A stretch of DNA of 35,106 nucleotides, from NCBI GenBank assembly GCA_900548355.1, contig URKR01000020.1, forward strand, positions 1 to 35,106, written 5' to 3'. The notes beneath the pieces were generated by a model. The model was not told the DNA's origin. It saw only the letters and a list, made by a program, of their open reading frames with translations, and did no database searches. The DNA is from an uncultured Oscillospiraceae bacterium. GTDB lineage: Bacteria; Bacillota; Clostridia; Oscillospirales; Ruminococcaceae. The position numbers and the translations under genes are program-made. This document shows positions 1 through 7,578 of this stretch, in pieces (the first letter of the stretch is position 1; the number at the start of each line of letters is the position of its first letter).

Positions 1-1683
1 ACTGATCTGCCGGCCCGCGAAACGGATGTGCCCGCCCCCGCCCGGCCCACCCCGGCAGACCTGCTGGGAGCTCTCTGGCTGGGCGGCGCGGCCGTTTGCC
101 TGCTGCACGGCGCTGTGCAATACAGACATCTGCGGCGTCGGGTGGCGCTGGCCTGCAAAGCGCCGGACGGCTGCTACAGCTGTGCGGCAGTCACGGCGCC
201 CTTCACACTCGGGCTGCTGCGCCCTCGCATCTACCTGCCCGAAAGCTTGACCGGCGAGGCCCGCGCCGCCGTGCTGCTGCATGAGCGCGCCCACATTCGC
301 CGCGGCGACCCGCTGCTTAAACCGCTGTATTATGCGGTGGTCTGCCTGCATTGGTGGAACCCGCTGGCCTGGCTGGCTTTCCGGGAGCTGGGCCGCGCGA
401 TGGAGCAAGCCTGTGACGAAGCCGCGCTGCGCGGCCGCACGCCGGCCGAGCGCGCCGCCTACTGTGAAAGCCTGCTGCAGTTTGCGCTGCGTTCCCCCGC
501 TCCCGGCGCGCTCGCCTTTGGGCAAAGCCCGGCCAGGGGACGGATTCTGCACGCGCTGCGCTACCGCCAGCCCGGCAAGGCGGCGCTGGCCGCCTGTCTG
601 GCAGCGGCGATACTCGCTTCCGCCGTGCTGCTTGCCCGGCCGGTCAGGGCGGACGAAACCGCCGAGCCGAGCACCCCGGCCGTGACGCCGGCCCCCTCCC
701 CTATCTCGGCTGCTGCCGATGCGCCGGCGGAAACCGGGAGCGCCCTTACCGAAAGCGCCGGCTCCGCCGCGCCCGAAACGCCGGCGGACGATGGGCGGAC
801 GGCGGCGGGGTCGTTCCTTGTGCCGGTGGATTTCAGCTACATTTCCCGCTATTTCAGCGCCTACCACAAGGGCGACGACCTCTGCGCGCCGCAGGGCACA
901 CCGGTCATAGCCGCGGCCGCCGGCACCGTACTGACCGCGGAATCTCACCCGAGTTACGGCAACTATATCGTGATCAACCACGGCGGCATCGGCGGCCACC
1001 ACTGGAAAACCCTCTACGCCCATCAGGACAGCCTGACGGTTGCGGCCGGCGATGCGGTCGCGCAGGGGCAGCAGATCGGTACAGTCGGCCACAGCGGCAC
1101 GGCAACCGGCAATGCGCTGCACCTTGAACTGTATTGCGACGACGCACGGGTTGCGCCGCGGCTCTACTTTCCCTACACCGAGACGATGCTCGGTCTGCCC
1201 GATAGCGACGGCTCGCTGCTCGATCTGCTGCACGACCCCGAGATGCTCGACCTGGCGATCAAGATGACCGGCCAGGGTTGGATGACGAGCGACGGGAAGC
1301 TGCCGCGCGAGCCGCTTGACCAGTATTCTCGTATTTCCTGCGCCTTTTCGGCGGATTCGCAGCACTACGGCGTCGATTTTGCAACCGCAAGCGGCACGCC
1401 GGTGCGGGCGGCTGACGACGGCGTGGCGCTGGCCGCCGGCTGGCATTATGGTTACGGGAATTACCTGCTGCTCTACCACGGCAAAACCGGTGACGGTGCT
1501 TCGGTCGTGACGCTGTATACCCATTTCCGCGCGCCCTCGCCGCTGGCGGTCGGGATGACGGTCAAGGCCGGGGACGAGGTAGGGCTTGCGGGCACCACCG
1601 GCGTCTCCACCGGCCCGCACCTGCATTTTGAACTCTGGCGAAACGGCGAGGAGACCGACCCGATGGAGGCGCTGGCGAGCTGA
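1..1683 (+). CDS. M56 (BlaR1-type) membrane metallopeptidase fused to two M23/LytM domains, 5' end missing
   Basis: The reading frame is open to the window edge, so the N-terminus, where BlaR1-type proteins carry further membrane helices, lies outside. Residues below count from the GTG at 28, which is probably internal. A helix lies near 12-32. The M56 zinc motif HERAH is at 85-89, with the downstream acidic ligand in the CDEAAL stretch near 131 and the typical HWWNPLAW segment between. A second helix follows at 186-204, then a Pro/Ala/Thr-rich linker (207-262) and two M23 domains. The first has H280-x3-D284 and H332, but the usual HxH reads A363-L-H365. The second is complete: H446-x3-D450, H499, H531-L-H533. 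In BlaR1/MecR1 the M56 domain cleaves a BlaI-type repressor; no such gene is visible here and one may lie upstream. I infer a membrane sensor whose outer part binds or cuts peptidoglycan. Confidence 0.88.
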   Translation, partial: TDLPARETDVPAPARPTPADLLGALWLGGAAVCLLHGAVQYRHLRRRVALACKAPDGCYSCAAVTAPFTLGLLRPRIYLPESLTGEARAAVLLHERAHIRRGDPLLKPLYYAVVCLHWWNPLAWLAFRELGRAMEQACDEAALRGRTPAERAAYCESLLQFALRSPAPGALAFGQSPARGRILHALRYRQPGKAALAACLAAAILASAVLLARPVRADETAEPSTPAVTPAPSPISAAADAPAETGSALTESAGSAAPETPADDGRTAAGSFLVPVDFSYISRYFSAYHKGDDLCAPQGTPVIAAAAGTVLTAESHPSYGNYIVINHGGIGGHHWKTLYAHQDSLTVAAGDAVAQGQQIGTVGHSGTATGNALHLELYCDDARVAPRLYFPYTETMLGLPDSDGSLLDLLHDPEMLDLAIKMTGQGWMTSDGKLPREPLDQYSRISCAFSADSQHYGVDFATASGTPVRAADDGVALAAGWHYGYGNYLLLYHGKTGDGASVVTLYTHFRAPSPLAVGMTVKAGDEVGLAGTTGVSTGPHLHFELWRNGEETDPMEALAS

Positions 1684-1689
1684 AGGTAT

Positions 1690-1806
1690 AGAGTTTAGAG
1701 TTTAGCTGTGGTGCGCCTTCGGCGCGTTTTTGAAATACAGGAAGAACTTACCGCTCATTTTTTGAGCGCGCAGCGCGATCCACCTTTATCTTAACTCTCA
1801 ACTCTT
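1690..1806. repeat. Intergenic inverted-repeat element, copy A
   Basis: The ends are imperfect inverted copies: GAGTTTAGAGTTTAG at the left, and at the right the complement of GAGTTGAGAGTTAAG. Inside are GGTGCGCCTTCGGCG (1710-1724), a TTTGAAATACAGGAAG core, and TTTTTTGAGCGCG (1758-1770). The core aligns, in the opposite orientation, with copies at 13422 and 21254, and the 13-mer recurs at 28547. No coding potential is seen. This stretch is all that lies between the two M23 genes. Confidence 0.6.
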
Positions 1807-1823
1807 TTCAAGTGGGGATGTCT

Positions 1824-3050
1824 ATGAAGAAATTGCATCGCAGGGTTGCTGCGTCGGCGGCTGCTCTTTTGCTGTTTGCCGGGCTGCTGCGGCCGGCGAT
1901 GGCGGCGGATACGACCGAGCAGCAGCTGCAAGAGAATCTAAACGCCGCCAGCGAGGCCTATGAACAGGCTGCCGAGGAGCAGGAAGCGCTGGAAAACCAG
2001 GTGAACGAAACCGAGGAGCAGATCGGCTCCCTTGAAGGGCGGGCAGATGAGATTGCGGCCCAGCTGCAAAGCGTCTATTCCCTGCTGCAGCAGGCCCAAA
2101 CTGAACTGGACGCCGCAACCGGTGAAGCCGAGGCCGCCGCTGCAGCGCTCACAGCCAAACAGGCCGAGTATGACGCCCAGCTGGACCAGGCCCGCGAGCA
2201 GCTGCGCGCGATGCAAAAGCTGCAGAACAGCGGCGGCATTGCGCTGCTGAGCCAGGCAACCAATTTGTTCCAGCTGCTGACCTATGCCCATGCGCTGGAT
2301 GACATTGCGGCCCACAACACCGCGCTGCTGGAACAGCTGGACGCCGAAGCCCAGGCGCTCAGCGCCCGCCGGCAGGAGGCCGAAGCGGCCGCCGCCCGGG
2401 CCGAGGAAGCCCGCAATGCGCTGCAAACCCAACAGCAGGCGCTGGACGCCACCCGCAGCGAGCTTGCAAACGCCCTGCAGCAGGCCAACGCCAACCTGAC
2501 CCAGCAGCAGGCCGAGGCCGAAGCCGCCGCCCAGATCACCGAGGAACGCCGCCGCGCCTATCAACAGGCAACGGCCGAACTGGACCGTTATGCCCGCGCC
2601 CAGAACGAAAAATACACCGCGCCGGACCTGTATTGCAGTCTCGATTTCGGCAGTGCGCTCGCGCCCGGCGCTTCGATCAGCTGCAACTATGGCGACCCCG
2701 ACGGTATTGACGGTTCCCACCACAACGGCACCGACTTCCCGGCCGCCGGCGGCACCCCGATTTATGCGGTGGCCGACGGGGTGGTGAGCGCGGCCCGGGC
2801 GATGAACAGCTACGGCAACTGCGTGCAGATCAGCCACGGCACAGCCGACGACGGCAACAACTATGCATCGCTCTATGCCCATATGGCAAGCATCGCGGTC
2901 AGTGAGGGGCAGACTGTGACCAAGGGCCAGGTGATCGGCTATGTGGGCAACACCGGCGACGTCGTGGGGGCCAACGGCGGGTATCACCTGCACCTGGAAC
3001 TGCGCATCAACGGCAGCCGCACCGACGCGATGCGGTATATACCGCACTGA
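1824..3050 (+). CDS. Secreted coiled-coil M23 peptidase (EnvC/murein hydrolase activator type)
   Basis: A 408-residue protein with a Sec signal peptide (MKKLHRR, then a hydrophobic run ending AMA at about 27). A long Ala/Glu/Gln-rich coiled coil follows over about residues 30-260, then a C-terminal M23 domain. The zinc and catalytic set is intact: HHNGTD gives HxxxD, LYAH gives the middle His, and YHLHLEL gives HxH. I chose the ATG at 1824, with GGGG six bases upstream, over the in-frame GTG at 1812, because that GTG lies inside the ribosome site. Family members cut peptidoglycan cross-links or activate amidases at division or sporulation septa. It follows the M56-M23 gene in the same direction, with repeat A between them. 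Which bond it cuts cannot be told from sequence. Confidence 0.9.
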   Translation: MKKLHRRVAASAAALLLFAGLLRPAMAADTTEQQLQENLNAASEAYEQAAEEQEALENQVNETEEQIGSLEGRADEIAAQLQSVYSLLQQAQTELDAATGEAEAAAAALTAKQAEYDAQLDQAREQLRAMQKLQNSGGIALLSQATNLFQLLTYAHALDDIAAHNTALLEQLDAEAQALSARRQEAEAAAARAEEARNALQTQQQALDATRSELANALQQANANLTQQQAEAEAAAQITEERRRAYQQATAELDRYARAQNEKYTAPDLYCSLDFGSALAPGASISCNYGDPDGIDGSHHNGTDFPAAGGTPIYAVADGVVSAARAMNSYGNCVQISHGTADDGNNYASLYAHMASIAVSEGQTVTKGQVIGYVGNTGDVVGANGGYHLHLELRINGSRTDAMRYIPH

Positions 3051-3069
3051 CAGCGGCGCCATTTTCACG

Positions 3070-3094
3070 CCCCGCGGCTCTGGCCGCGGGGTTT
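3070..3094 (+). terminator. Intrinsic terminator of the M23 gene
   Basis: A perfect 9-bp stem CCCCGCGGC/GCCGCGGGG with loop TCTG (3079-3082) is followed by TTT. It begins 19 bases after the stop codon and abuts the -35 box of the next gene. Confidence 0.75.
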
Positions 3095-3120
3095 ACGTTT
3101 GGGGGCTTTTGTGGTATAAT
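3092..3120 (+). promoter_or_regulatory. Sigma-A promoter of the Lrp-family gene
   Basis: The -35 is TTTACG (3092-3097), the spacer is 17 bases, and the -10 is TATAAT (3115-3120) with the extended TG at 3112. The ATG lies 34 bases beyond the -10. Confidence 0.8.
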
Positions 3121-3153
3121 GTGGGGCAGAAATTTGCCCGCGAGGTGACAGTC

Positions 3154-3609
3154 ATGGATCACATCGACCGCAAGATCATCGACATCCTGCAAAAAGACGC
3201 CCGTTCCCCGCTCAAAGAGATTGCCGACCGGGTGTTTTTGTCTTCACCGGCGGTGTCGGCCCGGATCGCCCGGCTGGAGAAGGAGGGCTGCCTGACCGGC
3301 TACCAGGCCCAGGTGGACGCCACCAAGCTCGGTTTCCTGGTCAAAGCCTTCATCAACCTGGATATGGACCCCCAGCGCAAGCCGGAGTTTTACCCCTATA
3401 TCGAAAGCTGTCCCCATGTGATCGAATGCTGCTGCGTAACCGGGGATTACAGTATGCTGATCGAGGTGCTCTACTCAACCACGCAGGAGCTGGACGCCTT
3501 CATCAACCACCTGCAGCAGTTCGGCCGCACCCGCACCCAGATCGTGTTCTCGACCCCGGTCGAACACCGCGGCGTGCCGGTGAGCGTATCCGAAGAAGAA
3601 TCAAACTAA
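3154..3609 (+). CDS. Lrp/AsnC family transcriptional regulator
   Basis: A 151-residue protein of normal family length. The N-terminal winged helix-turn-helix opens DHIDRKIIDILQKDAR, and the recognition helix lies around LSSPAVSARIARLE (about 29-42). The C-terminal ligand-binding/oligomerisation (RAM) domain contains the GDYSMLIEV core (about residues 97-105). Start: ATG at 3154, with GAGGTGA at 3142-3148; a longer in-frame extension back to 2941 overlaps the M23 gene and has no such site. Lrp-family proteins bind DNA as dimers to octamers and respond to amino acids. Own promoter and terminator make it a single-gene unit. The effector and targets are unknown. Confidence 0.93.
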   Translation: MDHIDRKIIDILQKDARSPLKEIADRVFLSSPAVSARIARLEKEGCLTGYQAQVDATKLGFLVKAFINLDMDPQRKPEFYPYIESCPHVIECCCVTGDYSMLIEVLYSTTQELDAFINHLQQFGRTRTQIVFSTPVEHRGVPVSVSEEESN

Positions 3610-3646
3610 AAAAGCCGCCAGCTTTTCTCGAAGCTGGCGGCTTTTA
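3608..3646. terminator. Bidirectional terminator between the Lrp gene and rpsR
   Basis: An 11-bp perfect stem GCCGCCAGCTT/AAGCTGGCGGC (3614-3624, 3631-3641) carries a six-base loop. It is flanked by a run of A on the left and TTTT on the right, so it can end both the plus-strand regulator gene and the minus-strand rpsF-ssb-rpsR operon. Confidence 0.88.
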
Positions 3647-3654
3647 TCTGCAAA

Positions 3655-3897
3655 TTAGTCGCTGACGTAGGGCATCAGGGCCATGTAGCGGGCGCGCTTG
3701 ATGGCGACGGTCAGCTCGCGCTGATGGAAAGCGCAGGTGCCGGTGACGCGGCGGGGAATGATCTTGGCGCGCTCGGTGACATACTTGCGCAGGCGCGGCA
3801 GATCCTTGTAATCGATATGATCCACGCGATCGACGCAGAAGCTGCACACCTTGCGGCGGCCGCGATGCATCGGGCGGGAAGAACGATCCATAGCCAT
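3655..3897 (-). CDS. rpsR: 30S ribosomal protein S18
   Basis: An 80-residue protein that binds 16S rRNA in the platform as a pair with S6. It keeps the core PRRVTGTC and the [20 protein letters not shown] region of S18. A CSFC pair plus later Cys and His suggest the zinc-binding form. Start ATG at 3897 has AGGAGG eight bases upstream; a second in-frame ATG six bases later has no better site. It is the last gene of rpsF-ssb-rpsR, 38 bases after ssb, and ends before the shared terminator. Confidence 0.98.
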   Translation of the reverse strand: MAMDRSSRPMHRGRRKVCSFCVDRVDHIDYKDLPRLRKYVTERAKIIPRRVTGTCAFHQRELTVAIKRARYMALMPYVSD

Positions 3898-3935
3898 TGT
3901 TCAAACCTCCTTATCAGGATGATACGATCTTTTCA

Positions 3936-4406
3936 TTAGAACGGCAGGTCGCCTTCGTCCTCGATCAGCGCAAAGTCGTCGTTCGAACCGGCGGAATAGG
4001 CCGGGGCGGCGGGCTGTGCGGCAGGACGGGCATACTCAGCCGGGGCGGGCGCGGACATAGCGGGCGCACCCATACCCTGATTCTGAGATTTCGGGCCGGT
4101 GAAGTTGATGTTCTGGGCCACGATCTCTACCGCCTGACGGTTGTTGCCGTTCTTATCCTGATACTGGCGGCTCTGCAGACGGCCATCGACGGCGATCAGC
4201 GAACCTTTCTGGAAATAACGGCAGACAAACTCGGCCGAGCGTTCCCAGGCGACAACGTCAAAGAAGTCGGCCTGGTTCTGGCCGTTGGCGTCGCGGCGGC
4301 CGCGGTCACACGCGATGCGGAAGGACGCCACGTTCTTGCCGGTGGTCGTCTGGCGCAGCTGCGGGTCGGCCACAAGGCGGCCCATGATAGCAACAACATT
4401 CAGCAT
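3936..4406 (-). CDS. ssb: Single-stranded DNA-binding protein
   Basis: A 156-residue protein with an N-terminal OB fold (about 1-105; opening LNVVAIMGRLVADPQLR, later DFFDVVAW). A flexible Ala/Pro/Gln-rich linker follows, and then the acidic tip DEGDLPF that docks partner proteins in replication and repair. The ribosome site GGAG lies eight bases before the ATG. It sits between rpsF and rpsR, the usual order in Firmicutes, so expression follows the ribosomal promoter. Confidence 0.97.
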   Translation of the reverse strand: MLNVVAIMGRLVADPQLRQTTTGKNVASFRIACDRGRRDANGQNQADFFDVVAWERSAEFVCRYFQKGSLIAVDGRLQSRQYQDKNGNNRQAVEIVAQNINFTGPKSQNQGMGAPAMSAPAPAEYARPAAQPAAPAYSAGSNDDFALIEDEGDLPF

Positions 4407-4444
4407 GGTGTTTCTCCTTCAAACCTCAGAATAACCGGGGCGCG

Positions 4445-4729
4445 TTACTCTTCCTCCGCGAGGATGATGGTGCGGAGCACGCCTTCGGTGATCTTGTAGA
4501 CACGGTCCAGCTCAGCCGGGAAGGACGGGTCGGCGGTGAACTTGATCACCGTGTACACGCCTTCGTTTTCGTCGTTGATGGGATAGGCCAGGCGGCGCTT
4601 GCCCCATTCATCGACAGAATCGATCGTACCGTTCGCCTCGATCAGGGTCTTGAACTTCGCGATGAGCGCGCTGCTCGCTTCCTCATCCAGGTTGGAACTG
4701 GTCACCAGCATGGTTTCGTACTTAGCCAT
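4445..4729 (-). CDS. rpsF: 30S ribosomal protein S6
   Basis: A 94-residue protein opening MAKYETMLV, with the S6 ferredoxin-like fold and the DEWGKRRLAYPI region. It pairs with S18 on the 30S platform. The ATG at 4729 is preceded by AGGAGG; an upstream in-frame GTG at 4741 overlaps that site and is rejected. It is the first gene of the operon, reading from the promoter at 4808-4836. Confidence 0.98.
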   Translation of the reverse strand: MAKYETMLVTSSNLDEEASSALIAKFKTLIEANGTIDSVDEWGKRRLAYPINDENEGVYTVIKFTADPSFPAELDRVYKITEGVLRTIILAEEE

Positions 4730-4758
4730 TGTTCTGTACACCTCCTTTTGGACGTATG

Positions 4759-4799
4759 GCCCCCCTGCCTGGGGGGCAAGGATGCGTGCTATTCAGCAC
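4759..4799 (-). promoter_or_regulatory. Two hairpins in the rpsF leader
   Basis: Between promoter and ribosome site the transcript can form GTGCT-GAAT-AGCAC and then GCCCCCC-AGGCA-GGGGGGC. Leaders of rpsF in other bacteria bind the S6:S18 pair for feedback control. I could not find the CCG loop typical of that motif, so a regulatory role is only possible. Confidence 0.3.
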
Positions 4800-4807
4800 A
4801 GCAATTT

Positions 4808-4836
4808 ATTGTAGCAAAAACTCTTCAAAAAGTCAA
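4808..4836 (-). promoter_or_regulatory. Sigma-A promoter of rpsF-ssb-rpsR
   Basis: On the minus strand: -35 TTGACT, 17-base spacer, -10 TACAAT. The -35 hexamer overlaps the last codon and stop of galT upstream. Confidence 0.85.
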
Positions 4837-6425
4837 GCCTTTTGGAACCCCGTTTTTTCGGCAAAGCGCAGGAAAGCGGCCTGGCCGGCGTCGTCCTGCT
4901 TGAAAACGCCGGCGTCCTCCAGCACATGGCCGAACACGGCGCCGATTTCGTTGCGCACGGCGGTGTTGGCCGCGACCGGCGTCATGCTTGTCCCATATTT
5001 GGCGACAAGGCTGTCGATCCAAGTCGCATGGACAGCCAGCGGGCTGCCGGGCTCGCGGCTTGTGTTGGGCGCGCCGCACAGGATATCGGCAATGGCGGCG
5101 CCCTGGTCTTTGAGACGGGCCGGCAGGATAGCCAGGCCCATAACCTCGATCAAGCCGATGTTTTCCTTTTTGATGTTGTGGTACTGTTTGTGCGGGTGGA
5201 AGATGCCGTCGGGGTATTCCTCGCTGGTGCGGTTGTTGCGCAGCGCCAGGTCCAGCACATAACCGTCCTGCTCGTCATAATGCAGGATCGGGGTGACGGT
5301 GTTGTGCGGGGTATCGCCGGTATGGGCCAGGATGCCGACGCTTGCATCGCTGTATTCACGCCAGGCGCGCAGGATATCGTTGGCAGCGTTTTGCACCTGC
5401 TGTGAACTGCGGCCGATCAGCCGGATCGTGGATACCGGCCAGTGCAGGATGCCGGCGCGCAGGCCGGGATAGCGCGGATTGCGCAGCGGCAGGGCGACCG
5501 GGGCTTTCTGCATCGGGAAAACATACCGCCCGCCCTGGAAATGGGCGTGGCTCAAAATACTGCCGCCGACGATCGGCAGATCGGCGTTGGAGCCGCAGGT
5601 ATAATGCGGGAATTGGGAGACAAAATCAAAGATCTGGGCCAGCGTGGCGCGGTCCATCGTCATCGGCTTGTGCTCATCATGCAGGATGATGCAGTGCTCA
5701 TGGAAGTAGGCATAGGGGCTGTACTGCAGATAGAACGGTTCCCCTGCCAGGTTCAGCGGCACGATGCGGTGGGTTTGCCGGGCCGGGAAGTTGATGCGGC
5801 CGGCGTAGCCGATATTCTCTTTGCAGAGCATGCATTTGGGGTAGCTGGCCGCGGGCTGCAGCCGCTCCATTGCGATGACCTTGGGGTCTTTTTCCGGTTT
5901 GGTGAGGTTGATCGTGATCTCCATCTCGCCGTATGGCGTTTCGGCTTTCCACTGAATATTCTGGGCAATCTGCGCTGTGCGGATATAGTTGGAGACAACG
6001 CACAGATCGTAGAACCAATCGGTCGCGGCCTTGGGGCCGTGCTTGGCCATCACCTTGCGGAACTTTTTGCAGACTTCGCTCTCCCGCGGCATCAGCGCGC
6101 CCATCAGGCGGGTTTCAAAGTTGATGCGGTACTGGGGCACATCGCCATCAAACAAGCCTTTGGCCGCCGCAAGGTCAAGCAGGTCGTCCAGGATCACGGT
6201 TGGGGTGTCCAGGTCCTCCTTCGGAACCTTGCCCTCATACGGCGCAGCCAGGTTCAGCAGGTCAAGCAGGGTGTTGCGTGCGACAAGCACATCCATCTTT
6301 TTGATGAGTGCGTGCCGCAGCCCGAAGCGAAGCAGCCGCTCAACGCCAAAGGCGAGGGCATCGTCCCGCTCAGCCGGGGTCAGTTCGGATCGATTGGTGG
6401 GGGTTTCCCCCAATTGCTTGGTCAT
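4833..6425 (-). CDS. galT: UDP-glucose-hexose-1-phosphate uridylyltransferase, class II
   Basis: A 530-residue cytoplasmic enzyme of the Leloir pathway. It swaps UMP between UDP-glucose and galactose-1-phosphate, passing through a uridylyl-histidine. The length and overall pattern fit the Firmicute class II enzyme rather than the short E. coli class. The active-site stretch SHAHFQGG lies near residue 290, and PKCMLCKENIGYAGR earlier is typical of the class. Start: ATG at 6425 after GGAGG; a longer open frame to 6533 has no ribosome site. No galK, galE or galactose transporter lies nearby. Confidence 0.95.
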   Translation of the reverse strand: MTKQLGETPTNRSELTPAERDDALAFGVERLLRFGLRHALIKKMDVLVARNTLLDLLNLAAPYEGKVPKEDLDTPTVILDDLLDLAAAKGLFDGDVPQYRINFETRLMGALMPRESEVCKKFRKVMAKHGPKAATDWFYDLCVVSNYIRTAQIAQNIQWKAETPYGEMEITINLTKPEKDPKVIAMERLQPAASYPKCMLCKENIGYAGRINFPARQTHRIVPLNLAGEPFYLQYSPYAYFHEHCIILHDEHKPMTMDRATLAQIFDFVSQFPHYTCGSNADLPIVGGSILSHAHFQGGRYVFPMQKAPVALPLRNPRYPGLRAGILHWPVSTIRLIGRSSQQVQNAANDILRAWREYSDASVGILAHTGDTPHNTVTPILHYDEQDGYVLDLALRNNRTSEEYPDGIFHPHKQYHNIKKENIGLIEVMGLAILPARLKDQGAAIADILCGAPNTSREPGSPLAVHATWIDSLVAKYGTSMTPVAANTAVRNEIGAVFGHVLEDAGVFKQDDAGQAAFLRFAEKTGFQKA

Positions 6426-6538
6426 ACAGGCATCCCTCCTATTGTTACGATACCGCATTTTGCCCTCGCTTTCCATGCCCTGTGATTCCAAGGTTTTGCA
6501 ATTTTCGTGCGCAGCGCCGCAAAGGTGCGGCAAGCTGC

Positions 6539-6600
6539 AAAAAAACGAGGCATGTCACCCCGGCGGCCTGTGGGACGCGCCGCGGGATACATTCCTCGTT
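6539..6600 (-). terminator. Terminator after the nucleotidyltransferase gene
   Basis: On the minus strand, AACGAGG (6594-6600) pairs with CCTCGTT (6544-6550). A further inner GC stem lies between, and the hairpin ends in a run of seven T. Confidence 0.7.
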
Positions 6601-6608
6601 TCCTGTTT

Positions 6609-7538
6609 TTATTTTTTCAGGTCGCTGAAAAGATCCTTCCGGTACACGCCGGCTTCCACCAGCTTGGCAAAGGATTCAATGACGACCGGCTTGTCCTCCT
6701 GGTAGGTCACGCCGAACCAGCGGTCATGGGTGGGAAGCACCTTGACCGTGACGCGCCCGGCTTTGAGCAGCTCGTCAATATAGATCGGCAGCAGATACTC
6801 AGCCTTGAGCGCATTGCCGTCCATCTTGGCAAAGAATTCGCGGAAGCCGTCTTCCAGCAGGCCGACAAACTCAGGGGTCAGGCCCCACATATTCATCGAA
6901 ACAAGGCTTTCGGGGTCGATGGCCTGGCCGCCGGCTTCGGCGCCGCCGTCGGCGGTTTTGGTGATACCGGAAGTCTCGTCCACGCCGGTCAGGTAGGCTT
7001 CCTCGTTCATGCGGCAGATGCCGCGGGTGACTGCGCCGTTGTCGCTCAAAGTATTCTTGAGCACAAAGCCGGCCATGCACAGCGCGCCGGGCTTGGCCGC
7101 GTCATACCCCTGCAGGAAGGTATGCAGCTGGACAAAAGCTTCCTTCCCGTAATAATCGTCGGCGTTGATGACGGCGAACGGGGTATCCAGAATGCCCTTG
7201 CAGGCCAGCACGGCCTGGCCAGTACCCCAGGGCTTGGTGCGGCCGGCAGGCAGGGCCACGCCGGCAGGCAGGGCGTCCAGTTCCTGGTAGGCGTAGGCAA
7301 TCTCAACGCCAAGCTCGGCGCAGATGCGTTCGATCCTGTCCCCGATTGCTGCGCGGAAAGCATCGGCAATATCGTGGCGGATGATGAACACAATCTTGTT
7401 GAAGCCTGCTTCGATGGCGTCATGGATTGAGAAATCCATGATAATCTCACCGTTGGGGCCAACGGCGGCCAGCTGTTTGATCCCACCGCCGAACCGCGAG
7501 CCGATGCCCGCGGCCATGATGACCAGGGTAGTTTTCAT
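6609..7538 (-). CDS. Sugar-phosphate nucleotidyltransferase family protein
   Basis: A 309-residue Rossmann-type nucleotidyltransferase. The opening VIMAAGIGSRFGG with K soon after is the nucleotide-binding signature (G-x-G-S-R ... K). NADDYYG near residue 110 is the metal-binding loop. Such enzymes join an NTP and a sugar-1-phosphate to give an NDP-sugar; which sugar is not decided by sequence. The ATG at 7538 follows GGGAGG at eight bases; an earlier in-frame ATG (7565) is rejected. It lies 40 bases downstream of the RING-like membrane protein gene and likely shares its promoter, ending at its own terminator before galT. Link to surface polysaccharide is an inference. Confidence 0.88.
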   Translation of the reverse strand: MKTTLVIMAAGIGSRFGGGIKQLAAVGPNGEIIMDFSIHDAIEAGFNKIVFIIRHDIADAFRAAIGDRIERICAELGVEIAYAYQELDALPAGVALPAGRTKPWGTGQAVLACKGILDTPFAVINADDYYGKEAFVQLHTFLQGYDAAKPGALCMAGFVLKNTLSDNGAVTRGICRMNEEAYLTGVDETSGITKTADGGAEAGGQAIDPESLVSMNMWGLTPEFVGLLEDGFREFFAKMDGNALKAEYLLPIYIDELLKAGRVTVKVLPTHDRWFGVTYQEDKPVVIESFAKLVEAGVYRKDLFSDLKK

Positions 7539-7578
7539 AGCGAATTCCTCCCAAATTTTCTTCATTGCCTTCTTGAAT

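Noticed and set aside
1938..3068. 376-residue minus-strand open frame opposite the M23 peptidase
   Set aside because: It mirrors the repetitive coiled-coil codons (Gly/Leu/Val-rich); no ribosome site or motif.
4742..4807. S6:S18 feedback motif in the rpsF leader
   Set aside because: Hairpins are present but the CCG loop element that defines the motif was not found.
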